Shown one piece after another: positions 49,263 to 59,700 of a stretch of 64,000 nucleotides of DNA (its first letter is position 1; every line of letters begins with the position of its first letter). Origin of the DNA: Fagopyrum homotropicum (Eukaryota > Streptophyta > Magnoliopsida > Caryophyllales > Polygonaceae); NCBI GenBank assembly GCA_033239125.1, contig BSWB01000006.1:114808242-114872241 (forward strand), in the 5' to 3' direction. Made by a program: the position numbers and the translations under genes. The notes beneath the pieces are model-generated. The model did not search any database. It saw only the letters and a program-made list of their open reading frames with translations, and was not told where the DNA came from.

Positions 49263-50261
49263 AATGTTGATTTATGTAATACTTATTTCAGGTAGCATTA
49301 ATCATCTTTTTAGGTAGATTACTATAACTTGAGGTTTTCCCTTTTTTATAGTGTTTGGTTCACGCTTCATTTGGCATTCAAAGTTGGCAAAAGTCCCAAA
49401 TATTTTGAATATTTTTTTTACTAACAAGCTTTGGTATCACATGATCACACAAAAATACACTTTGGTATAGATTAGATGTCCTTAATTTTTTCTTCTAGAT
49501 TGGGTGTATTCTCCTTTTCTGAAATCTTTCTCACATCAGATTCATAAATAAAAAAGAAATATTATCTACCAATTGATTTTAGATGAGAATCCACCTGGTG
49601 CTCAAATTGGACACAGGAGGGTTGTGATTTGCAACAAAAATGAAACTCAAACTATACATGCCTTATTAATGAGAAGTTGAGCCCTTACATCAACATGGAA
49701 GAGGCCTAGAGGATGCTGAAGTTGGATCTTTTGTGCACAAATGGAGTTGCTTGTATCATAACTCAACTATTAATAGCCTTTGTAAGTGTTTTGTGTAGTT
49801 TTTTTTAAGTCAATTACCCTACAAAATACACTTTATAATGAAACATATAAAAAAGTGTAAAAATGTCTCAATAGTATCCGTATAATAGGAAAAGAAATGA
49901 TGTAACAACTAAACTAGCAATGCCCGAATACTACTGAGTTATCTTTACAACCTTAATAATACACTTTCATATATAGCTATTTCTTACTATTTGTCTTTTA
50001 TCAAGATGTGTAGTGTAGACTCTGATGGAATTTATTTTGGCAGAAGAGGCATATATGGGAACATACTGGTTTTTCTTGATGAAAACTATGGGTTTTGAGT
50101 TTATTACTTTTTGTTAAATGATATGCTTTTTTCCCTAAATGATTCTGACCATGGTCTATGCATTAAGAAGGATGATGCATTGAGAAGAATGAATGTGTTA
50201 CTTTCTTCACAGTGTATTATACTTTGTTGGGACAACTTTGAGTGATTTACTTTGTTTGTAG
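49263..50261. other. Non-coding interior of the Helitron-like segment
   Basis: About 1 kb of AT-rich sequence, probably intron and spacer DNA from captured genes. No recognisable exon was found. Confidence 0.4.
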
Positions 50262-50345
50262 GGATACAACAGGTCAAGAAAGATTTAGGAGTCTTATACC
50301 CAACTATATAAGGGATTCATCGTTGTTGTAATTGTTTATGATGTT
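50262..50345 (+). pseudogene. RABH1/RAB6 GTPase exon fragment
   Basis: Follows an acceptor (TTTGTAG) and reads [20 protein letters not shown], the switch II region of RAB6/RABH1 (normally [21 protein letters not shown]-like), in the phase that would complete a split Trp codon. The frame then hits a TAA; VYDVA-like coding text (TTTATGATGTTGCAAG) continues in another frame. No other RAB exons are nearby. Confidence 0.8.
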
Positions 50346-50461
50346 GCAAGTGAGGGAATTCTTCAATATTGAGTATTTTAGATTCACTTTGTGCTGTAAT
50401 TGTTTGTGATGTTGCAAGGAGGGATTCTTCAATATTGAGTATTTTAGATTCACTCTGTATT
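50328..50461 (+). repeat. Two-copy tandem repeat of 68 bp over the RAB fragment end
   Basis: GTAATTGTTTATGATGTTGC at 50328 recurs at 50396 with one change (GTAATTGTTTGTGATGTTGC). Both continue to TTCAATATTGAGTATTTTAG and a GATTCACT tail. Confidence 0.9.
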
Positions 50462-50805
50462 AAATTTTTATACATATTATTATATACATATTCAAGCGAT
50501 AAAAAAATGAGATGAAGTCGGCAATCAGCCGTATACTTCGAATCTCAAATGTAAATTGCAATTCATTTTGAAAAGCAGGGGATAGAGGATATGCGGCTAC
50601 TCTTCTTCGTCACATTCACTTTACAAGTGCAAAGTTACAGAGAAATGAGTCGAGCAAAACTCTAATAGCCTATTCCGTTTCGATCCATCTTCAACTTTTC
50701 ATTTCTAACCGTTTACAAATCCGATCATCAAGTTTCTTATCTCGTTCTCTTCATCCCGATACCAATTATTTTCTATTTGATAACTTTTGGGTTAAACTTC
50801 CGTTT

Positions 50806-52887
50806 TGTAACACCCCGAATCCACGGGATATCGGGATGCTACGGGCGAGACCTCACAATGGGTCCCAACCCTTAGCTTGACAACAATTTCACCGGACCTT
50901 TCCAACATGACACAAATAAAGGCAAAAACATAAATCAATTTTAATGCAAATGATGAGAAACCCGAAAGAATGCAATAACAAACTTCAGCCGAGAAACAAC
51001 TCAAACCAAACGCCAAACAAGCGGCACACGAAACGTAAAAACTGGAAGACAAAACACAAGACCACTCCAACTCAAAACCCTTCCTAAAATGTACGAACCC
51101 CGGATGCCCACCCTTTCGGATCATTCGGTCGCAATCCTAACCTGCAAGGCAAACTACACCATTCGGTATAAAACCGTTAGCTCATATTCGAGGCATTAGA
51201 ACTAATGGGAAAGGCACAAACACACGTAAAACACCGCAAGTACAAAACATACTTAAAAGCACACCAATCCGGTTTATTATCTTTATTATTATTAAGTCGT
51301 ATCCCGTTCTAATTCAACTTAGTTTTGTGACACGAGACCACAGTGTTCCCGCCTCGGTCCCTACTTACCAGCATGGAATGGTACGGATGCCTCCGACCGT
51401 CTAACCAGCACGGGCTAGTCGCCGAGAACCTCCTAGACTCTCGCAAGAGCTAGGCAGATGATGTCACCGCCCGTTATCATACACTTGGGCCAAAATAATA
51501 TAAGGTCGGTGGTCCTATTACCGGTTTAGTTATTATAAACGATAAGGAATAAACACACACCACCAAACACACATCAATGCTAACACAAGGAATACGAGCT
51601 AAGTAAGTCCGGAGACTTACCTCGTCATCTCACTCAAATCACACACTCTCGCTTCCTTAATGAGGAAGTCCACAACCTGCTGACAAAGGAATATACGATC
51701 ATCAACACAAGCTCAAGCTCAACGAAGTCTAAGACTTCACTCTAGGGATCTACGCAAGATCATCTAGCTCTCAACCTAGGAACACATCCTAGAACTCACA
51801 ATCCTCACAACACTCCCAGCACAAGGAAACCTCTCACAATAGCCTATACATCACATGGTCATGAACAAAAGTCTAGGAGAGCCAATCTAGCCTAGAAAGA
51901 TCCAACATGCTCAAACAACTCAAAGCCATCAACTACATCGAGCCATAAGGGCTCCTATGTTCTCAACCACTAGGTGGCATTCACAACTACCCTAGGTCCA
52001 CCCTAGGCATGCTACTAATATATATCAAGCTCTAAACAAAGGAAGGAACCAAGGAGGAAGGAGGAGAAGAGCCTACTGTTGAAGAAACGCAGCCGCAAAA
52101 ACAAGTTGGCGCGACTGCGTGATGAAGGTCACGGCGCCCGCGACACTGTTCATCCGCCCCCGCAGCTGCTGGCAATCCTGCCGCCGCCCCCGTGGCACTG
52201 CTGACCGCCCCCGCGGTTTACTGAATCCGCCCCGCGGCTCACAGAGTCTGCCCCCGCGGCTGAACTCCAGAAATAACTTCTTCTTCGTCTTCGACTGTGG
52301 ATCTTGAGCTTCAATGGCCTCCTTCTCTTGCTGGGTCTTCTCTAAACATTATCCATGGTATATAGGGTCTCCCTCACGACCTAATCGAGCCAAGAACACA
52401 CACATGCAAAGGATCTAAGGAAAAGCCTCCTCAAAAGCTTCATCCATGACAATGGAGAAGAAGAGGAGAAGAAGAGGAGAAGAAGATGTTCAGCAAGGAA
52501 GAAGAAGAGAGGGAGGGGAAATACTTACCAAACTGAAACCCACAGCTCTCCACTGCTGGCCACACTCCTAGAGATCCAAGGGGAAAGAGAGAGAAGAGAG
52601 CTCAAGTGAAGGAAGAGGGAAAAGAGTAACGTGAAATGAAAAGTGAAGAGTGAAAGGATGGCCACAAGGCTGCACAAAGGGAGAGGGAAACAAGGGGTCA
52701 GCTGACCTCTTGTCCCTTGTGCTAGAACCGAAATGTCCAAAAGCAAAAGGCGGAAAACAGAAGGTCGGAACGGGATTTTGGAAGAATCTCGTTACTCAGC
52801 ACCTCGTGCTTGCGGAAAGACTGAGCCATGCACGCGGGAAGGTCGATAAACCGCTCGATAACCGGAATAAAAATTCCGGATGTTACA
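50806..52887 (-). repeat. 3' LTR of the Tekay/Del element
   Basis: 2,082 bp. On the minus strand it starts TGTAACATCCGGAATT and ends GGATTCGGGGTGTTACA, the TGTAACA/TGTTACA ends typical of this lineage. It holds a GC-rich degenerate tandem at 52128-52268. Left flank (CGTTT) and right flank differ because the right side is the element interior. Confidence 0.75.
52128..52268. repeat. GC-rich degenerate tandem in the LTR, unit about 24 bp
   Basis: Five units built on CCGCCCCCGCGG with 10-14 bp of varied sequence between them (for example CCGCCCCCGCAGCTGCTGG and CCGCCCCCGCGGTTTACTG). It stands out sharply from the AT-rich surroundings. The solo LTR at 15924-17383 has only one short GC patch in the same place. 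Confidence 0.75.
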
Positions 52888-52905
52888 ACTAATCCCCCTA
52901 AAAAC
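52888..52905 (-). other. Polypurine tract of the Tekay/Del element
   Basis: On the minus strand TTTTTAGGGGGATTAGT directly precedes the LTR start, after the GTTTCGGGACGAAACTTG phrase typical of the end of the pol region in this lineage. Confidence 0.65.
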
Positions 52906-54985
52906 AAGTTTCGTCCCGAAACTTTCTAAACACAAGACTCTCGGGTGACTAAACATGGTAACCACTCAAATCGTAACGTGCCAACTCCCTACTCGATAAC
53001 TAAACACACTCGTATAACCGTGTCAAGACTCCGCACATCCTACACACATACTCGCGTGAACCACGACTCGCATAAAAGTTTAAAGATAACCAATCGTACA
53101 CACATTCCCATTCGGGGCACAAAACACATAAACACGCACATGCACATAATCTCTAAGACATTGTCCATCTTGACGTAACTAGATCATCGTAAAAACTCCA
53201 ACATAGATACTATCTCACGTCCTCTCGATAGCCTCATCGGCTCCTCGTCTAACACTGGATCAATATGACTAAAAACATAACTTCAGTCATACATGTATTC
53301 TTTCGCCGTCACACCTGAAACCTGATGAACATTCTCCACTCTCGGTGGCCATGACAACCGGTAAACCGCCCCCAATTCGCGACAAGATCTCCAAAGAAAA
53401 GTCCAATATATAAGAACCCAACTCCCTTCCAATGACCAACACGTGTGACGCCTTGCGACCCTGACACTCTTAACTCGACTCGCCACATATCCGAACCCAA
53501 GAGATATGTACCTCTTTTCTGTACATACTTCCTCGTGACTTAGCTTGTCTAGCATCCGCCTTTGGACCACCGCTACTCAAGCGAGGTCGTCCCGTATCTG
53601 CTCAGGGCTAAACTTACATATACTCACCAATTCTAACATCACAAGGTACTACACTTCCGTCCATAACTCTCTTCGAACAAGGCCATCACAACGGTACCTC
53701 TCAACTGTCATAACGATAACTCAACCCAAGGGGAGGTATAAGGTCTACCTTTACCCCCTTACCTCGCACACATACCCACTATATGGCAGCGATTGTCACC
53801 AAAGTCCTTTCTACTCGATCCATTATCCAAGGTGAAACTATCATGAAAGACATATGGTCTCTTATGCGGCACGATCCTGCCGCCCAAAAATTCCCGAAAT
53901 GAAACGCCCATCTCAAACCGAGATAACGATACTCGGTATACCAAAATATCCTGCTGTCACATAGAGGACCCCACAACTAGTCAACTCATCGGCTATGTTT
54001 CCCAATAGGGTGTAAAAACACATAGTCTTTGTCGGTAGGTCTATGCGACCCAGACTCGTCACCACTGTCAGAAGGTCTCAAACCGGTACTAATCCCTCTC
54101 GAGGTATCTTACCATTCCCACAGCCTAACTCGCGGTGATGAAGTCTTATTCCTCGCCATATGGTGTTCAACTCGTTTGGATGACGGTTTACATAAGGGCT
54201 ATGTACTTAGCCATCTCGGCCTTAATCCCGTCTCACTAATGTGAACGTCATAAACCGGATATCTCTTACCAACGCCATGGTCTTAACAACACTCAGCCCA
54301 AAAAGGTGACTATGGGGTCTCTCCTCTGAACCTTCTGTCCCGGATCCTTCTCAAAGCCATTCAAAGACCATTTACGACTAGAGTCCTTAACCAGCTCTAA
54401 CTATCGCCTCTGCGGGGTACTCAACTCTTGCTGAGTGAGTATACATACACGTATCATATTCTTATTGTTCATACATGCCTAGCATGTTTCTCCGTAGTCA
54501 AACCAACATCACCATACGCATTCGCCCTAAGGTGGCCAACTTTCGACCCTTAGTCGGTCATTCTTCTTACATACCAACAATTGTCCTTGTACACACGAAG
54601 CCTCTCTTGTCCCTTCATACGCACCCCAAGCTCCGCTTGGATGTATCCACAATGTCGTAAGTCCTCATAAATCGACGCTGGTGTAAAAGCAAACGGACTA
54701 GAGATCACTCACCTCTTCCGCTTCTAATAAAAATCCACGTATGCGTCTCGGATCCGACGATCCCATTGACTTCTTTAGAAGGGAAGAAAATGTAAAAACT
54801 ATCCCGCAACTCGGTGGTCATGACCCATCAACTTATAAGCTTCATATCTCTTCCACATACCTTGAAGGAATTACCGAAACCATCACCTCGTTCTCAACTG
54901 ATCTACTGGATATTCTCAACCCGCTATGTCTCTTAGGAGGTCACCTCGGACGTCCCAACCCGCCTAGATAACTCTAGTTATCCTC
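52906..54985 (-). pseudogene. Decayed internal (pol) region of the Tekay/Del element
   Basis: Only the integrase C-terminal stretch is recognisable, at about 53560-53290 on the minus strand: scraps like DKLSHEEVCTEKRYISLGFG, GSWVLIYWTFLWR (from a GxxxPRYIGPF-like motif), YRLSWPPRVENVHQVS and KEYMYD. Upstream parts to 54985 show no clear motif. Heavy C-to-T/G-to-A-type decay and frameshifts. Confidence 0.55.
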
Positions 54986-56622
54986 TGATGACATGAATTA
55001 TGTACCATCATATTCATGCATATTGCAGCACAGTATCTCTATTTACCTTGCATTTAGAGGGATTTTGCATACCTTTTATGTTCTATTCAATCAATTGTCA
55101 GAAATAGAGGTCTACACGAGATTTTGATGAATTGCAGGTAAATAGAGTTGAATTGGAAGCAAAAAAATGGAGCAAGAAGCATCTAAGGATGTTAAGGAAG
55201 CTAAAAGAGTCTTAGAAGGATCACAAAGAGCTAAGGAATTGCAAAGGAGAAGCATAGAAGACGAACCAAAGGAAGAGCACTTTCTGTTGAAGAAAATCGT
55301 GCCAATATATATATAAATCGGACGATTTTCATACATTGAAATCGAACGGTTTTGCACCAAAATCGACTAGGTCGATTTTCTTCACGATCCGGCCAAATGA
55401 AAAGACGACATAAAGCCCAATTAATTTGGGCTAGATGAGAGTTTTGCCAAACGGCCCATCTGCAAAAAACTATAGAAGAGAACCCTACGAACGAAGACGA
55501 GGAGGTCGCATCAGATAATCTTTACACGTTTTGGAGAAATCAACGATTCTTGGAGAGAGATTGAAGAGCTTTTGCCGGAAAGTCATTCTTGATCTTTGAT
55601 TGTGAGATTTCTTTATTCCATTGCCTTGTTTGTGGTTTGTGAACACGAAATTGAGTTGTTTGAAAGATACATTGAGCAGATTTGACGATTGTTTTACAAA
55701 TTTGAAAGTTATTGAATTTTCCGTTCAAGAATTGGTTTCTTTGCGATATCTTCTTCAATAATTAATTTGATTCGATTTTGAAAATGGTTGGCTAAAAACT
55801 TTGTGATTCTGGGGAGAATAGTTGATGATTAAGGCTTAGATGATGATAGACTGAACTCATTCAAACATTAGGACCCTGAGAATTTAGATCTTAGTTTTGC
55901 GACAAACAGGAAAATCGGACTGTTCTTGAGAAAAATCGGCCGATTTTTCGTATGAACAACACAATTTATTCTTCTGACGAACTTTAATTGAATTAATCTT
56001 TAATCAAAACTAATCCTTGCCTAAACCCCAATCTTGATTAACCTTCCTACCCTCTAATTGAATGTATGAATGCACTTCAAACCTGTTTCTACATTTAATA
56101 GATTAAGATTGCAAGATTTGGGTAATAAAGAGACTCAACATCCTTTATTAAGATTCTAAGTGTGCTTTCTATTCTTACTTTGGAGAGTCATATCCTGGAG
56201 TTTTAGATAGTTAGTTTGAACATAATTCTTGTCTTTAGATCTTTCTATATTGCAGCCTCAACAACCCTTATAGAGAGAACCTATAGATTAGTCATATAGG
56301 TTTCGGAACTTCATCGTACGAATCCTACCTTTGAACATTTAATCTTGGCAATATAAATTCTGTCCTATATCTATAGAAGTGTCTTGAATCGAAAGCCTAA
56401 ATCGGATATTTGAATCCTTGGAATCATTTCTCTCTTTATCATATCACAAAAACTTTTATACTTTCGCTAGATAATTGAAATTGGAAATTTTCTCACCAAA
56501 TCCCTGAGTTCGACTCTGGAATTCTTACCTTTCTACAGCCGATCCGTACACTGCGGGTTCGCTTTGCTTTTGAGTTCTAGATATAAATTTAAGACTTTGA
56601 CGCACACCCTTTTGAGCGAACA
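54986..56622 (+). repeat. 5' LTR of the Athila-type element
   Basis: About 1,637 bp from TGATGACATG to GCGAACA, six bases before the primer site. The end is firm; the start is inferred from the TG dinucleotide, from size (typical for Athila) and from the change in character at 54986. It contains ATCG/CGAT repeat sites at 55292-55380 and 55911-55948. Confidence 0.65.
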
Positions 56623-56628
56623 AGTTTT

Positions 56629-56646
56629 TGGCGCCGTTGCCGGGGA
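56629..56646 (+). other. Primer binding site, tRNA-Asp type
   Basis: TGGCGCCGTTGCCGGGGA is complementary to the 3' end of plant tRNA-Asp and is the standard primer site of Athila elements. Confidence 0.92.
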
Positions 56647-56749
56647 TTTGGTCTAGATCAAATCCGGTTTTCGGTTGTCTAGCTTGAGAGGTCTTGCTCT
56701 TGTGATTTGATTTGTCTACTTGAGTGATCTTTGCAGGTTCTTTAGGTAT

Positions 56750-59700
56750 ATGCGAAAGACTAGATCCACTAAAGATCTAATTCCTTTCGATCCCGAATTA
56801 GAAAGAACTTTGAGGAGAAAGTTGAAGGAGAAGAAAATGGCTGAAAACGATGAAAGAAACTACAAGGCTGAACTGAACGAAGCTCAACGCCAACTCCAGT
56901 TGAGTGAGAAGGCTCGAAAGGAAGCTGAAATAAGTCATCAATTTCAGATTGATGAACTGAGAGCTATGATGTTGGACATGAAGTTGGAGTTGAACGACTC
57001 CAAGAAGAAGAAGAGAGTCAAGACACCAACTAAATCCATTCGAAATGACTCATCCGATGATGAAGAGATTGATCCGGATATGCCGGAACTTGAAGAGATT
57101 GATCCATCACTTCGTCCTACCCGAAACACTCCAACACCTAAGGTCGTCCCTCGCATTACGACTAGGAACGCTAGAGCTGTCAATAACGAAGATAGACCCT
57201 GAACTTTGGGGCAACGGATGGATCCAATTCAGCAACCACGCCGTCTAGGTGTGGATTTCGGAGCTGAAGACATCCAAGAGTTTAGCTTCTCACCACAAGT
57301 CATCACTATGGTTCGCCAAAGTCAATATGGCGGAGCAAGTACTGAATCTCCGCATCAACACTTGCAGAATTTTGAGATTCTCATGGAGACTATGAAGCCG
57401 AAGAAGGCTACTACAAGCAACTACAAGATCAAACCGTTCTTCTTTTCTTTGAAGGACAAGGCTCTAGCTTGGTACCAAACACTTCCGGCTGCGAAGTTAG
57501 CTACATGGGAGGAATTGTCTTCGGAATTCCTCACCAAGTTCTTTCCGCCATCCAAAACGGCGGAATTGAGAGGTAAAATAAATGCTTTTTCTATGAAACC
57601 TAACGAAAGCTTGTTTCAATCTTGGGAAAGGTTTCAAGATCTCTTGTTGGATTGCCCACACCACGGCATTTTCAAGCTGGAATTATTGGAGATCTACTAC
57701 AAAGGGTTGGATGTGGAGACACAATTCAACCTCCAATCTCTATCTTGCGGCACATTCATGGATATGAGAGAGGATGATGCTTGGGACTTCATTGAGAAGC
57801 AAGCCCAAGTGATTGAGAAGTATTCCCACCGGAAGGTGGAATCAAATAGCCGGAATCAAAGCGATCCGGGAGCCAAGTTGAATCAAGCGGCTCAAACATA
57901 AATATTCTCCCTCAAAGATGACATCAAAGAATTGAGGGAAGTGCTCAAAACGAGTCTTCAAAAGACTAAGGAGCAAGAAGCCAACTACATGGGAAGAGAT
58001 AACAATCAAAGGAGTGATAACCGGAATTCCAATTGGAGCAACAACAACAATAACAATCGAAACTCCAATTGGAACAACAACAACAATAGGAACTCAAATA
58101 ACAACAATTGGAGGTCAAATCAGCAAGGTTCAGGTAATCCTTACTCTTATGCTGAAAAGGCTCTAACACCTCCATCTTCTTCTACTCCTTCAACAAGCCA
58201 GGAACAATCAAGCGGATCAAGAAAACCCGATCCCATGCTAGAAACGATCCTAGGCAAGCTACAAGGATTGGAGAGTTACATAACTTCGGTTGACAAAGCT
58301 CACAAAGCTTTAGAAAACCAAGTATTCAACAAGGCCGGAGAAGTTCCAAGTGATCAAGGGAAGCTTCCTGGGAAGACAGAAGATAACACAAAGGGAAGGG
58401 TTATGGCAATAACTACTAGGAGCGGAAAGACGACCGTCGACCCTCAACCTAAAGTAGTTGATACCTCCACAAAAGAAGGAGAGGCAAAAGAGAAGGAAGA
58501 AGTCTATGTTCCTCCTCCCGCTTACAAACCACCTCTACCTTTTCCTCAATCTAGAGCGCGTGCACGCCTGGATAAACATTTCGGTAAGTTTGTTGAACTT
58601 ATGAGTAAGCTCCATATTAACATACCTTTTATGGATGCGATTTTAGGTATGCCGGCTTACGGGAAATTCCTCAAGGAGATCCTCTCCAACAAGAGGAAGT
58701 TGGAAGATATAGGAGAAGTCAAGATGAGTATGGAGTCATCCGAACTCATCAAGACTATGACGGAGAATATGCCACCCAAGCTCCGCGATCCAGGATCCTT
58801 TTGCATACCCATTACTTTGGGAGAAGCTACCTATGATGCTCTTTGTGACCTTGGAGCAAGTGTGAGTATCATACCTCTCGCTCTATGCAAGGCAGTTGGT
58901 CTAGGAGAGCCTAGACCGGTGAAGATCACACTCTACATGGCTGATCGTTCTACCACTAAGCCGGTGGGAATATTAGAAGACATTCCGGTAAAGCTAGGTA
59001 AGTTTTACATCCCTATAGATTTTGTCGTTCTTGACATACCTGCAGATTACCCGGTTCCCATCATCCTTGGGAGACCATTCCTTGCCACATCTGGATGCAT
59101 GGTAGATTGCAAGAACGGCCAGCTATCCTTCCATATTGGTGAAGAAAAGATAGAATTCATACTATCTTCCTTAATCAAGGAGCCAGCCTTGAAAGACGAC
59201 GTTTTTGAAATTGTTGAGGAAGAAGAGTCTAGAGAGGTAGTAAGTTTGATCTTGATGAAAGACCCTCTTCAAAAGGTTCTTAACATGAGCATCATGGAGG
59301 AAGGGGTGGAAAACGACTGCAATGAGGATGTGAAAGCATTAAATGATGTGGAGGAAGAACTAGGAGCAAAAATTGAAGAACTAGAGTGGACTCCGGAAAC
59401 TGTGAAGAAAATCGACCTGCCAGAAATAAATCGTCCGATTTATGAAGATGCACTCCGATTTTTCTCAACAGAAACAAAAATCGACCTGACAACATTAAAT
59501 CGTCCGATTCACGAAGAGGTGACCCGATTTTTTCCGACAGAAAGAAAAATCGTGCAGCAGATCGACCGATTTATTACAGGGGAGGTCGATTCAATGAGTA
59601 ATTCTCTGGATTCTCCAAACTTCACCGCAGCCGCTTCCGAATCTAATGATGAAGTACCCACACCTATAGAGACCTCTTCCACAACACCCGAAGGCCACGA

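Larger units (their letters stand above)
47784..50805 (+). mobile_element. Helitron-like segment carrying host gene fragments
   Basis: TCCTTACTATAATAAAAGAG following an A (47783) matches the 5' end style of plant Helitrons. Downstream are pieces of at least three unrelated genes in the same orientation, each near splice-like borders, as expected for gene-capturing Helitrons. No helicase or Rep. The 3' CTRR end with hairpin was not found; ACTAAACTAGCAATGCCCG at about 49904 resembles sequence near Helitron ends. It may be cut by the Gypsy element at 50806. Confidence 0.45.
50806..54985 (-). mobile_element. Decayed Tekay/Del-type Gypsy element, minus strand
   Basis: The 3' LTR (50806-52887), purine tract and part of the internal region lie in order on the minus strand. 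The element is truncated on the right by the Athila-type element whose LTR begins at about 54986. The same LTR family occurs as a solo copy at 15924-17383. Confidence 0.7.

Noticed and set aside
52119..52307. Pro/Arg-rich 62-codon ORF
   Set aside because: It is the translation of the GC-rich tandem in the Tekay/Del LTR.
53545..54971. Several plus-strand ORFs of 60-96 codons
   Set aside because: They lie antisense in the decayed pol region of the minus-strand Gypsy element and have no motif.
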